Shown here one piece after another: positions 14,324 through 21,754 of a stretch of DNA of 26,623 nucleotides. Both the position numbers and the translations under genes were made by a program. This DNA is from an uncultured Eubacterium sp. (GTDB lineage: Bacteria; Bacillota; Clostridia; Lachnospirales; Lachnospiraceae). The stretch lies in NCBI GenBank assembly GCA_910579075.1, contig CAJTSV010000047.1, positions 1-26,623 on the forward strand. Reading direction: 5' to 3'. A model generated the notes under the pieces. It made no database searches, had not been told where the DNA came from, and saw only the letters and a list, made by a program, of their open reading frames with translations. Within the stretch, counting starts at the first letter, position 1; the number at the start of each line of letters is the position of its first letter.

Positions 14324-16468
14324 TCAGATGCCCTTCATGGTCAGCTGAATCCGTTTGCGGGCAAGGTCAACGCTCATTACCTTTACGTCTACGACATCTC
14401 CTACATGCACGGCTTCGAGCGGATGCCTGATAAACCGGTCACAAATCTGGGAAATATGTACCAGTCCGTCCTGATGCACGCCGATATCTACAAAAACGCC
14501 AAAATCAATGACATTGCGGACGGTTCCTTTTAAAATCATGCCTTCCGTCAGGTCTTTCATTTCCAGCACATCGCTGCGCAGAATCGGCTTTGGCATATCC
14601 TCACGCGGGTCACGGGCTGGTTTTTCCAGTTCTTTTGCAATATCCTGCAGCGTAATTTCACCGACTTCCAGTTCGGCAGCGAGTTTTTTGTAATCCCTGA
14701 TTTTTTTGCAGATGCCTTTCAGGTTTCCGGCTGTAATATCCTGCGGTTCATAGCCGAGCCGGGACAGCAGCTTTTTGGCAGCTTCGTAGCTTTCCGGGTG
14801 CACAGCTGTTGCATCCAGCGGATTTTTTCCATGGAGAATGCGTGTAAATCCGGCACACTGCTCATAGGCCTTCGGGCCGAGCTTTGCAACCTTCAAAAGC
14901 TGGGCGCGGGATTCAAAGCGTCCGTTTTCTTCACGGTATGCAACGATGTTGCGGGCAATCGTTTTGTTAATGCCGGAAATATATTCCAGCAGGGAAGCAG
15001 AGGCAGTGTTCAGGTCTACGCCGACCTTGTTTACGCAGTCTTCGACGACGCCGGATAAAGCTTCGTTCAGCTTTTTCTGGTTCATGTCGTGCTGGTACTG
15101 CCCGACGCCGATGGATTTCGGGTCGATTTTGACCAGCTCCGCCAGCGGGTCCTGCAGGCGCCTGGCCATGGATGCCGCACTGCGCTGCCCGACATCAAAA
15201 TTCGGAAATTCTTCGGTGGCAAGCCTGCTTGCGGAATACACCGAAGCCCCGGCTTCGTTTACAATCACATACTGTACCGGACGGTCCAGCTCCTTTAATA
15301 AATCCACAATTATCATCTCGGATTCCCTGGAAGCAGTTCCGTTTCCGAGTGAAATTAAAGTGACATTGTATTTGTATATCAAATCCCGGATAACTGCTTT
15401 GGATTCTGTAACCTTGTTCTGCGGGGGTGTCGGGTAAATCACCGTTGTATCTAATACCTTTCCGGTCGGGTCTGCCACGCAGATTTTGCATCCGGTACGA
15501 AACGCCGGGTCCCAGCCAAGCACGACCTGCCCGGCAATCGGCGGCTGCATCAAAAGCTGCTCAAGGTTTTTGCCGAATACGCGGATGGCGCCGTCTTCGG
15601 CGGTTTCTGTCAGGCTGCTGCGGATTTCGCGCTCGATAGCCGGAGCAATCAGGCGCTGGTAGCTGTCTGCGATGATGGCTTTTAATACAGGCGCTGTATA
15701 AGGATTGTCCCGGGCAATGACCTGCTTTTCCAGATACCGGATAATATCCTCCTGCGGGGCTTCGATTTTGACAGTCAGCACTTTTTCTGCTTCGCCGCGG
15801 TTTAACGCCAGGATGCGGTGTCCGGCAATTTTCGAGATGCCTTCCGAAAATTCATAATACATCTCATAGACAGATTCCGCCTGCGGGTCTTTGGCAGCAG
15901 AAGCTATCATGCCTTTTTTCACGGTCATTTCGCGGATGCGGATGCGGTAATCTGCTTCATCGGAAATGGCTTCGGCAATAATATCCGAAGCGCCGTTTAT
16001 CGCATCGGATGCCGTGCCCACGCCCTTTTCTTCGTCGATAAATGCAAGGGCTTCTTCTTCGAGCGGCTTTCCTGTCATCTGCAGCCGGATAATATCAGCA
16101 AGCGGCTCCAGTCCCTTTTCTTTTGCAATGGCGGCCCTTGTCCGGCGCTTCGGCCGGTACGGCCGGTACAGGTCATCGACCACAACGAGTGTCTGGGCGG
16201 CTTCTATCTGGGCTTTCAGTTCCGTGGTCAGTTTTCCCTGCTCCTCAATGCTGGCAATGACCTGCTGCTTTTTATCTTCCAGGTTCCGCAGGTAGCCCAG
16301 CCGTTCCGAAAGCTGGCGCAGTACCTCGTCGTTTAAGGAGCCCGTTGCTTCCTTGCGGTAGCGTGCGATGAACGGAATCGTATTTCCCTCATCGATGAGC
16401 CTGACAGCCGCTTCGGCCTGTCCCGCCCGGATTTGCAGTTCCTGTGCTAAAGTCTTGATAATGTCCAT
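14324..16468 (-). CDS. tex: Tex-family S1 RNA-binding transcription accessory protein
   Basis: This 714-residue protein resembles the Spt6 core. It has the Tex N-terminal region (EGNTIPFIARYRKEATG), a YqgF-like fold around 320-440 (LGWDPAFRTGCKICVADPTG) and helix-hairpin-helix motifs (ISGINKTIARNIVAYREENG, then KLGPKAYEQCAGF). A C-terminal S1 domain follows (EGMILKGTVRNVIDFGVFVD to VKVMSVDLARKRIQLTMKGI). The family affects transcription and nucleic-acid metabolism. I set the start at 16468 (MDIIKTLAQEL) because the family begins there; an upstream in-frame ATG exists at 16534. Neither has a good ribosome site: the only good one, AAAGGTG, sits before out-of-frame ATGs (16499, 16494, 16490). 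It is alone on the - strand. Confidence 0.94.
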   Translation of the reverse strand: MDIIKTLAQELQIRAGQAEAAVRLIDEGNTIPFIARYRKEATGSLNDEVLRQLSERLGYLRNLEDKKQQVIASIEEQGKLTTELKAQIEAAQTLVVVDDLYRPYRPKRRTRAAIAKEKGLEPLADIIRLQMTGKPLEEEALAFIDEEKGVGTASDAINGASDIIAEAISDEADYRIRIREMTVKKGMIASAAKDPQAESVYEMYYEFSEGISKIAGHRILALNRGEAEKVLTVKIEAPQEDIIRYLEKQVIARDNPYTAPVLKAIIADSYQRLIAPAIEREIRSSLTETAEDGAIRVFGKNLEQLLMQPPIAGQVVLGWDPAFRTGCKICVADPTGKVLDTTVIYPTPPQNKVTESKAVIRDLIYKYNVTLISLGNGTASRESEMIIVDLLKELDRPVQYVIVNEAGASVYSASRLATEEFPNFDVGQRSAASMARRLQDPLAELVKIDPKSIGVGQYQHDMNQKKLNEALSGVVEDCVNKVGVDLNTASASLLEYISGINKTIARNIVAYREENGRFESRAQLLKVAKLGPKAYEQCAGFTRILHGKNPLDATAVHPESYEAAKKLLSRLGYEPQDITAGNLKGICKKIRDYKKLAAELEVGEITLQDIAKELEKPARDPREDMPKPILRSDVLEMKDLTEGMILKGTVRNVIDFGVFVDIGVHQDGLVHISQICDRFIRHPLEAVHVGDVVDVKVMSVDLARKRIQLTMKGI

Positions 16469-16592
16469 GGTCGTATTCTGCTTGTCGCATGCATGGCATG
16501 CACCTTTCTGTAAATTTTGCGTATGAATCCGCATACGCTTCTGTGCGCGGCGGAAAGCCTGCGGCTGGAAGGCCGGGACACAGAATAAGGCT

Positions 16593-16622
16593 ATTATACG
16601 TTAATGGATGCGTGCTAGTCAA
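16593..16622 (-). promoter_or_regulatory. Promoter of tex
   Basis: On the - strand: -35 TTGACT (complement of 16617-16622), an 18-base spacer, and -10 TATAAT (complement of 16593-16598). The leader to the tex start is about 118 bases and contains the out-of-frame start codons noted under tex. Confidence 0.75.
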
Positions 16623-16686
16623 GCGCATGCGGAGTCTGCGCTGACATGCACTGTTACATGAAATGAATAACAGTGCAATCCCGGCA

Positions 16687-16715
16687 TTGTCTTTTTCCGT
16701 CCATCGTGCTATACT
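16687..16715 (+). promoter_or_regulatory. Promoter of the DUF4190-like gene
   Basis: -35 TTGTCT at 16687-16692, a 17-base spacer, and -10 TATACT at 16710-16715 with extended TGC. It is divergent from the tex promoter. Confidence 0.7.
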
Positions 16716-16744
16716 GTTTGGAATCGGGCAAAGGAGGAATATCT

Positions 16745-17095
16745 ATGTACCAGAACAGCCAGCAGCCGCAGGACAGGCGCTCTGTGCCAATGACAACAGC
16801 CGCTATTGTTTTAAGCGCCATAGCAGTTTCAACGGTCTGCTGTGTGTATCTGTCTTTTATCTGTGGAATTATGGGAATTATCTTTGCGCTGCTTTCCAAA
16901 GGCGGTGAACAGACAATGTCGCGGAACGCGAAAACGGCCCTCTGGGTCAGCTGCGCGGCAGTTGTCCTGTCAGCGGTGCTGCTGGCCGGGGCTTTTTTTG
17001 CGATGCTTGTGCAGTACGGAAGCCTGGAAGCGTTCTGGGAAGCGTACCAGGAGATGATGGAGGCTTATAGCTCCATGCTGCCGCCTGTGGAATAA
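16745..17095 (+). CDS. Small two-helix membrane protein (DUF4190-like)
   Basis: The protein has 116 residues, with a polar N terminus (MYQNSQQPQDRRS). A first hydrophobic segment follows at about 18-50 (AAIVLSAIAVSTVCCVYLSFICGIMGIIFALLS, with the GIMGIIFALLSKG turn typical of DUF4190-like proteins). A short basic loop follows (RNAKTALW), then a second hydrophobic segment at about 65-90 and an acidic tail (EAYQEMMEAYSSMLPPVE). Function is unknown. The ATG is preceded by AAAGGAGGAAT and it has its own extended -10 promoter. A double hairpin terminator overlaps its stop codon. Confidence 0.7.
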   Translation: MYQNSQQPQDRRSVPMTTAAIVLSAIAVSTVCCVYLSFICGIMGIIFALLSKGGEQTMSRNAKTALWVSCAAVVLSAVLLAGAFFAMLVQYGSLEAFWEAYQEMMEAYSSMLPPVE

Positions 17096-17170
17096 ACCGG
17101 CAGAAACGCTGTCTTTGCGCAGCAGTGATAAACTGGCAGAAACAGGCCGGTTTTTCACTGCTGCGGTTTT
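17094..17170 (+). terminator. Overlapping alternative hairpin terminators
   Basis: Stem 1 is AAACCGGC (17094-17101) with GCCGGTTT (17146-17153), ending in a T run (17151-17155). Stem 2 is a perfect 11-bp CGCAGCAGTGA (17118-17128) with TCACTGCTGCG (17155-17165), followed by gtttttgg. The two stems interleave, so only one can form at a time. Confidence 0.7.
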
Positions 17171-17176
17171 TGGCTG

Positions 17177-17641
17177 TTATAACATAAATCCGCAGAAATG
17201 ATGCAGTGCGTTTTTGATTATAAAATTAACAGCGATAATTGCAGCGGCAGTCCAGACATAGCAGCTGCGGTAACGCATGCCGCAGGCGTATTTTCCGCGG
17301 CTCAGGCGTTCGGCGGCCCGCGTGGCCATAAAGGCTGTGCAGACTGCCGCAGCATAGGGCACGATGGGATGGTAATAGGCGGATTTTAAAAGATGCCCTT
17401 TGAAAAGTGCCCGGACAGCCCGCGTGCCGCCACAGCCCGGGCAGTAATATCCGGTTATCAGGTGAAACAGGCAGGGTGGCAGCCGCAGCACCTGCCGCAG
17501 GCCGGGCCAGATATGCAAAACCGCTGCGGCGGCAGCAGCGCAGGCCAGCACTGCACAGCCGAGAAAGAAAAAGTCATCCTCGATGGTGCGTTTTCTTTTC
17601 CGGTTCGTTTTTTTGCACAAAATTTTTATCGTTTTCTTCAT
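17177..17641 (-). CDS. DUF2752 membrane protein
   Basis: The protein has 154 residues, with a basic N terminus (KKTNRKRKRT) and a first membrane helix at about 25-43 (FFLGCAVLACAAAAAAVL). Next is the DUF2752 signature: LPPCLFHLITGYYCPGCGGT, with Cys67, Cys70, Gly71-Gly72 and Arg74. Two further hydrophobic stretches lie at about 90-106 and 128-143. The paired cysteines after a membrane segment suggest metal or redox chemistry, but the family has no proven role. The start lacks a strong ribosome site, so the exact N terminus is less sure. It is isolated on the - strand between two + strand units. Confidence 0.8.
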   Translation of the reverse strand: MKKTIKILCKKTNRKRKRTIEDDFFFLGCAVLACAAAAAAVLHIWPGLRQVLRLPPCLFHLITGYYCPGCGGTRAVRALFKGHLLKSAYYHPIVPYAAAVCTAFMATRAAERLSRGKYACGMRYRSCYVWTAAAIIAVNFIIKNALHHFCGFML

Positions 17642-17677
17642 TGCTGTTTCTATTCCTGTGATTATGTGATATAATGA

Positions 17678-17706
17678 TTGCAGTTTAAAATCACACTGAT
17701 TATAAC
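17678..17706 (+). promoter_or_regulatory. Promoter of the SprA-like gene
   Basis: -35 TTGCAG at 17678-17683, a 17-base spacer, and -10 TATAAC at 17701-17706. A second candidate is an extended -10, TGA-TATAAT (17667-17675), without a clear -35. Confidence 0.5.
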
Positions 17707-17748
17707 ATATCTTTTATAAAACAGATACAGAATTCAGGAGGTATTTAT

Positions 17749-18312
17749 ATGACAATAGGAGGAATTTCCGGTTCGTACAATCCATATGCATATGCGGGCG
17801 CATCTTTTTCCGGAAATGCAGGCGCACAGTCCCAGTCCGGTTCTGCAGGCACGCTGTCCGGACGGATTCAGCCGGATGGCGCAGGGCAGGCAGCAAAGGT
17901 GCCGGCCGGGACAGATGACGAGCACAAAGTAAAAAGCGGACGCAAATCATCCCCGGCGGAGTGCCAGACCTGCAAGGAGCGTAAATACCAGGATGGCTCC
18001 AATGAAACAGACGTGTCCTTTAAGGCACCCGGGCATATATCCCCGCAGGCATCTGCATCGACGGTTAAGGCGCACGAGCAGCAGCACGTTGCGAATGCAT
18101 ACGAGAAAGCAGCCAAAAATAATGGAAAGGTCGTTTCCTGCAGCGTGTCACTGCGCACATCTGTCTGTCCGGAATGCGGAACATCGTATGTAGCCGGGGG
18201 AACGACAAGCACTTCGATTGCTTACCCGAATGAATCGAATCCATACCAGAAAAATAAAAAGGCACAGGATGCCATTCGTTTAAAAGGGGCCAATGTTGAC
18301 TATGTGGCCTGA
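17749..18312 (+). CDS. SprA-related putative metalloprotease (HEQQH)
   Basis: The protein has 187 residues. The first 55 are low-complexity Gly/Ser/Ala/Gln (MTIGGISGSYNPYAYAG) without a classical signal peptide. Two cysteines follow in ECQTCKERKYQDGS (Cys72, Cys75). Then comes FKAPGHISPQASASTVKAHE, leading into H109-E-Q-Q-H113, an HExxH zinc-protease motif. Further cysteines are Cys131, Cys140 and Cys143 (CPECG). The order CxxC, K-A-P-G-H-I-x-P, AHEQQH matches SprA-related or putative metalloprotease proteins that are common in Lachnospiraceae. The family has no established substrate; proteolysis is inferred from the motif only. The start follows AGGAGG. It is followed nine bases later by the DUF975 gene. 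Confidence 0.75.
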   Translation: MTIGGISGSYNPYAYAGASFSGNAGAQSQSGSAGTLSGRIQPDGAGQAAKVPAGTDDEHKVKSGRKSSPAECQTCKERKYQDGSNETDVSFKAPGHISPQASASTVKAHEQQHVANAYEKAAKNNGKVVSCSVSLRTSVCPECGTSYVAGGTTSTSIAYPNESNPYQKNKKAQDAIRLKGANVDYVA

Positions 18313-18326
18313 GGGAGCATATGTTT

Positions 18327-19067
18327 ATGACAAAGCGGACATCGGGCGAGCTGAAAAGACTCGCCCGCGAATTTTTAAATGGTAATTATACCGTCATGGC
18401 TGTGTCCGTGCTGGCCAGCTTCCTGATACCGGCGCTTCTGCTGTCGCCGTTTACGGCCGGGCTGTCGCCGCAGCTGGATGCTGTTATGGCAATGTATCTG
18501 GCCGCAGCAGTTATCGTTGAAATACTCAGCCAGCTTCTGTCAGCCGGGCTGCTGCGGATGCATCTGCGCCTGGCACAAAACCAGCCGTTTACCTGGAAAG
18601 ACCTGTTCTGGACGTTTCGCAGCTGTCCGGACAGGTTTATTCTGGCCGCAGTGATTCTGACCGCCATTCTGCTTGTTCCGGCGCTGCCTGCTGCAGGATG
18701 CGTTGTCCTTTTAGATATCACAAAACCGTCGTCCTGGCTGATGATTGCCGTGGCAGTCCTTGCGGCAGCGGCTGTACAGCTGTATGTATTTTATATGTTC
18801 GGGCTGGTTTACCCGCTCTATATTGATAATCCGCAGATGACAGTGGCGGAAGGATTCCGCAGGTCACGCCAGCTGATGAAGGGAAATAAAATGCGCCGGT
18901 TCTGGCTGGATGTCAGCTTTGCTGGCTGGAATATTCTCGGAGTTTTGTCGGCCGGCATAGGGATTTTGTGGATAAGCCCGTATATCAGGCAGACTTCTGT
19001 GAATTTTTATCTGGATTTAACGGGACAGCTGGACGCGGCAGGCGAAGGGATGCAGGTATCAGGATAG
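18327..19067 (+). CDS. DUF975-family membrane protein
   Basis: The protein has 246 residues and begins MTKRTSGELKRLAREFLNGN, the DUF975 opening (a basic helix then N-G-N-Y). It has about five membrane segments, among them VMAVSVLASFLIPALLLS, AVMAMYLAAAVIVEILSQLL, FILAAVILTAILLVPALPAAG and SWLMIAVAVLAAAAVQLYVF. The conserved segment YIDNPQMTVAEGFRRSRQLM follows. Function is unknown. I prefer ATG 18327 over ATG 18321 because the GAGGGAG site is nine rather than three bases away. The gene is tightly spaced after the SprA-like gene and probably shares its transcript. Confidence 0.82.
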   Translation: MTKRTSGELKRLAREFLNGNYTVMAVSVLASFLIPALLLSPFTAGLSPQLDAVMAMYLAAAVIVEILSQLLSAGLLRMHLRLAQNQPFTWKDLFWTFRSCPDRFILAAVILTAILLVPALPAAGCVVLLDITKPSSWLMIAVAVLAAAAVQLYVFYMFGLVYPLYIDNPQMTVAEGFRRSRQLMKGNKMRRFWLDVSFAGWNILGVLSAGIGILWISPYIRQTSVNFYLDLTGQLDAAGEGMQVSG

Positions 19068-19125
19068 TACATCCGTACTGGCAGAATACAGCTGCCGGGA
19101 TATGGATCAGGATAAAAGGAGTTAT

Positions 19126-19641
19126 ATGAAAACAGAATTTGACATTCAGCTTCATACAATTGATATGTACCGTTACAATCTTTATCATGCATATACAACA
19201 GCCAGCGGCTATCTGGCGCTGCTTGCTTCGGCGCTTGCTTTTGCTGCGGCAGGGAAGGCATGGGGGCAGGCAGATGCATCCCGTGCCTTGATGTGCGCGG
19301 CCCTGGGTGTCCTGCTGCTTGTTTACACGCCGGTGACGCTTTACCTGCGCTCGAAGCAGCAGGTGGCCGGTTCGCCTGTTTTCAAAAATGCGCTGCACTA
19401 TACCATAGATGATACCGGCATTACAACGTCGCAGGGCGAGATGAGCTCCACGCTGGAATGGAGCCAGGTTTACCGGATTGTTGCCACAAAGCACAACATT
19501 CTTGTCTGCATCAATCCGCGCAATGCATTTATTATTCCAAGGGCGCAGGTGGTGCAGGAATATGATGCCATCCGCCGGACTGCCAGAGAGCACCTGGAAA
19601 CATACCGGTTCAAAATGAAGGAAAACGGAATGCGGTTATAA
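19126..19641 (+). CDS. YcxB-like membrane protein
   Basis: The protein has 171 residues. The opening MKTEFDIQLHTIDMYRYNLY is followed by two membrane helices (about 25-45 and 53-76). The C-terminal domain is YcxB-like: Y-T-I-D-D-T-G-I-T-T-S near 105, then LEWSQVYRIVATKHNILVCI and NAFIIPRAQV. This pattern of a TM hairpin plus a small PH-like beta domain is typical; function is unknown. ATG 19126 follows AAAGGAG, which excludes the in-frame ATG at 19102. It lies between the DUF975 gene and tsaE, in the same direction. Confidence 0.8.
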   Translation: MKTEFDIQLHTIDMYRYNLYHAYTTASGYLALLASALAFAAAGKAWGQADASRALMCAALGVLLLVYTPVTLYLRSKQQVAGSPVFKNALHYTIDDTGITTSQGEMSSTLEWSQVYRIVATKHNILVCINPRNAFIIPRAQVVQEYDAIRRTAREHLETYRFKMKENGMRL

Positions 19642-19672
19642 AATTCCAAACGGGAAGGAAAGAGGAAGGCAA

Positions 19673-20095
19673 ATGGTATATGAAACATATTCCCCCGAAG
19701 AAACGGCACAGCTGGGAAGAAAAATCGCTCAGGAGCTAAAGCCCGGCAGCATCTGCGCGCTATCCGGGGAGCTTGGAGCCGGAAAGACAGCACTGGCTCA
19801 GGGCATTGCGGACGGACTTGGCATTACAGAGCCGGTATGCAGCCCGACATTTACAATCGTACAGGTATATGAAGGCGGGCGGATGCCGTTTTATCATTTT
19901 GATGTCTGCCGGATTTCAGACCTGGAAGAAATGGAAGAAATCGGCTATGAAGATTACTTTTACGGGAACGGGTTTACGCTTGTAGAATGGGCGGAGCTGA
20001 TTGAAGGGCTGATGCCGCCCGGACACCAGAAAATCACCATTGAAAAAAATCTGGAAAAAGGCTTTGATTACCGCCGCATCTGTGTGGAACCCTGA
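19673..20095 (+). CDS. tsaE: tRNA t6A biosynthesis ATPase TsaE
   Basis: This ATPase is required for threonylcarbamoyl-adenosine formation at tRNA position 37. In the 140-residue product the P-loop is GELGAGKT (32-39), followed by SPTFTIVQVYEG and YHFDVCRISDLEEMEEIGYE. Then comes LVEWAELI, all in family order. The start is preceded by GGAAAGAGGAAGG. It is followed directly by tsaB and rimI; together they form the usual tsaE-tsaB-rimI block, with tsaD farther downstream. Confidence 0.96.
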   Translation: MVYETYSPEETAQLGRKIAQELKPGSICALSGELGAGKTALAQGIADGLGITEPVCSPTFTIVQVYEGGRMPFYHFDVCRISDLEEMEEIGYEDYFYGNGFTLVEWAELIEGLMPPGHQKITIEKNLEKGFDYRRICVEP

Positions 20096-20130
20096 GTGCA
20101 GTGCGGCGTACACAGGAAATGGAGAATGAC

Positions 20131-20856
20131 ATGAAAATACTGGCTATAGACAGCTCTGGCATCGTTGCCAGTGCAGCGGTTGCAGAAGATGATAATCTCC
20201 TTGCAGAGTATACGGTGAATTATAAAAAAACACACTCGCAGACGCTGCTGCCAATGATAGATGAAATTGTGCGGATGCTCGAGCTCGACCTTTCTTCGAT
20301 TGATGCAGTTGCAGCTGCCGGAGGGCCCGGCTCTTTTACAGGCCTTCGCATTGGCTCCGCTACGGCAAAGGGGCTTGCCATGGCGCTGGACAAGCCTGTG
20401 GTACAGGTACCGACGGTGGATGCACTCGCGTATAACCTGGCCGGCAGCGGGGCGCTTGTCTGCCCGCTGATGGATGCCAGGAGAAATCAGGTGTATACAG
20501 GACTGTACCGGTTTGAGGGCTTCCAGATGCATGTGGTTTTGGAACAGCGTGCAGCCGGCATTGATGAAATCCTGGGAAAAATTCAGGAACAGGAAAGCGC
20601 CGCTGTCTTTCTGGGCGATGGTGCAGCCGTGTACGCTCCGTATATCCGGGAACACTGCACGCTGCCCTATGCATTTGCGCCGGCGCATCTGAACAAGCAG
20701 CGGGCAGCCTCTGTGGCAGTGCTCGCGATGCAGTATTACCGGGAAGGAAAGATACAGACAGCCGCAGAGCACCGTCCGGAATATCTGCGCATGTCCCAGG
20801 CAGAGCGGGAACGGATGGAGGCTGGCAGTGAAAACCGGCTTGCCGGACAGGTTTGA
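20131..20856 (+). CDS. tsaB: tRNA t6A biosynthesis protein TsaB
   Basis: TsaB is the ASKHA-fold scaffold partner of TsaD in the t6A transferase complex. In the 241-residue product the opening is MKILAIDSSGIVASAAVAED. HSQTLLPMIDEI, GPGSFTGLRIGSATAKGLAM and the CPLMDARRNQVYTGLY strand follow as expected. ATG 20131 gives the family N terminus with GGAG eight bases upstream; the in-frame ATG at 20101 would add ten residues without support. It starts 35 bases after tsaE and is followed by rimI. Confidence 0.95.
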   Translation: MKILAIDSSGIVASAAVAEDDNLLAEYTVNYKKTHSQTLLPMIDEIVRMLELDLSSIDAVAAAGGPGSFTGLRIGSATAKGLAMALDKPVVQVPTVDALAYNLAGSGALVCPLMDARRNQVYTGLYRFEGFQMHVVLEQRAAGIDEILGKIQEQESAAVFLGDGAAVYAPYIREHCTLPYAFAPAHLNKQRAASVAVLAMQYYREGKIQTAAEHRPEYLRMSQAERERMEAGSENRLAGQV

Positions 20857-20885
20857 AAAAAATAAATAATAAGGAAATCTGCTGT

Positions 20886-21359
20886 ATGCATAAGAAAGAT
20901 ACAGGAAAATTAAATGTAAGAATTATAAATGCAGATATCGAGCATATTCCTGAAATTGCTGCCATGGAAGCGGAAATATTTTCCATGCCGTGGTCTTTGC
21001 AGTCCTTTCAGGATGTGCTTTTCATGAAACATGTCCTGTTTTATGCGGCATGTGACGCAGACAGGGTGGCAGGGTACTGCATCTGCTATCTTGCAGCGGA
21101 TGAAGGAGAGATTGCTAATATCGCAGTTGCGCCGCAATACCGAAGGAGGGGCATTGCAGCAATGCTGCTGTTAAAAACAATGAAGCATGCGCGGGAAAGA
21201 GGCGCACAGCGCATGTTTCTGGAAGTCCGCAGCCGGAATGAACCGGCCATACGGCTGTATGAGGGGCTGTCCTTTCAAAAAACCGGCATCCGCAGGCATT
21301 ATTATATGCATCCGGATGATGATGCACTGGTGATGATGCATGATTTTGCCGATAAATAA
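20886..21359 (+). CDS. rimI: Ribosomal protein S18 alanine N-acetyltransferase RimI
   Basis: RimI acetylates a protein N terminus, classically that of ribosomal S18. In the 157-residue product the GNAT fold shows VRIINADIEHIPEIAAMEAE, then the acetyl-CoA motif IANIAVAPQYRRRGIAAMLL. LEVRSRNEPAIRLYEGLSFQ and the C-terminal YYMHPDDDALVM follow, all RimI-like. I take ATG 20886, which has AAGGAAA eight bases upstream. A TTG at 20853 overlapping the tsaB stop would add 11 residues, but has no ribosome site. The tsaB-rimI pairing is conserved in Firmicutes. Confidence 0.93.
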   Translation: MHKKDTGKLNVRIINADIEHIPEIAAMEAEIFSMPWSLQSFQDVLFMKHVLFYAACDADRVAGYCICYLAADEGEIANIAVAPQYRRRGIAAMLLLKTMKHARERGAQRMFLEVRSRNEPAIRLYEGLSFQKTGIRRHYYMHPDDDALVMMHDFADK

Positions 21360-21504
21360 TGAAAAGAAAGAAAAACTAAAATTTGAAACAGTTAGGCAAA
21401 TAGCCAGTCATTCCCGCTATATTCTTTCCTTCCGTTCGTTTATACTGTATACAGAAAACTGGACACAAGGCACAAAGATGCTGCAGGCATCCGGGAGGTA
21501 GAAG

Positions 21505-21726
21505 ATGAAAGAAGTATACTGCAATTGCTGTGGAAAACAAATCAAGATGAAAGAAAACACGCAGATTGCGCTGGAAGACTGCGTTGTAATTGAAAAGAGC
21601 TGGGGGTACTTTTCAGGCAGGGATGGCGTCCGGCAAAAAGTAACAGTCTGCGAAGCCTGCTTTGACGCATGGGTGCAGACGTTTGCAAGGCCGCCGGAAG
21701 AATCGCAGGAGCTGGAATTGCTATAG
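21505..21726 (+). CDS. Small zinc-ribbon protein, unknown function
   Basis: The protein has 73 residues. Cys6 and Cys9 (YCNCCGK) with Cys49 and Cys52 (VCEACFDAW) form two CxxC knuckles 40 residues apart, a zinc-ribbon arrangement. The middle (ALEDCVVIEKSWGYFSGRDG) resembles the core of small ribbon proteins seen in Lachnospiraceae, and the tail is acidic. The start follows GGGAGG. It sits 145 bases after rimI and 28 bases before the RNase Z-like gene. A role in nucleic-acid binding is only inferred from the fold type. I do not recognise a named family. Confidence 0.75.
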   Translation: MKEVYCNCCGKQIKMKENTQIALEDCVVIEKSWGYFSGRDGVRQKVTVCEACFDAWVQTFARPPEESQELELL

Positions 21727-21754
21727 CTGTATTGACAGAAATGAAGGTGTTGAA

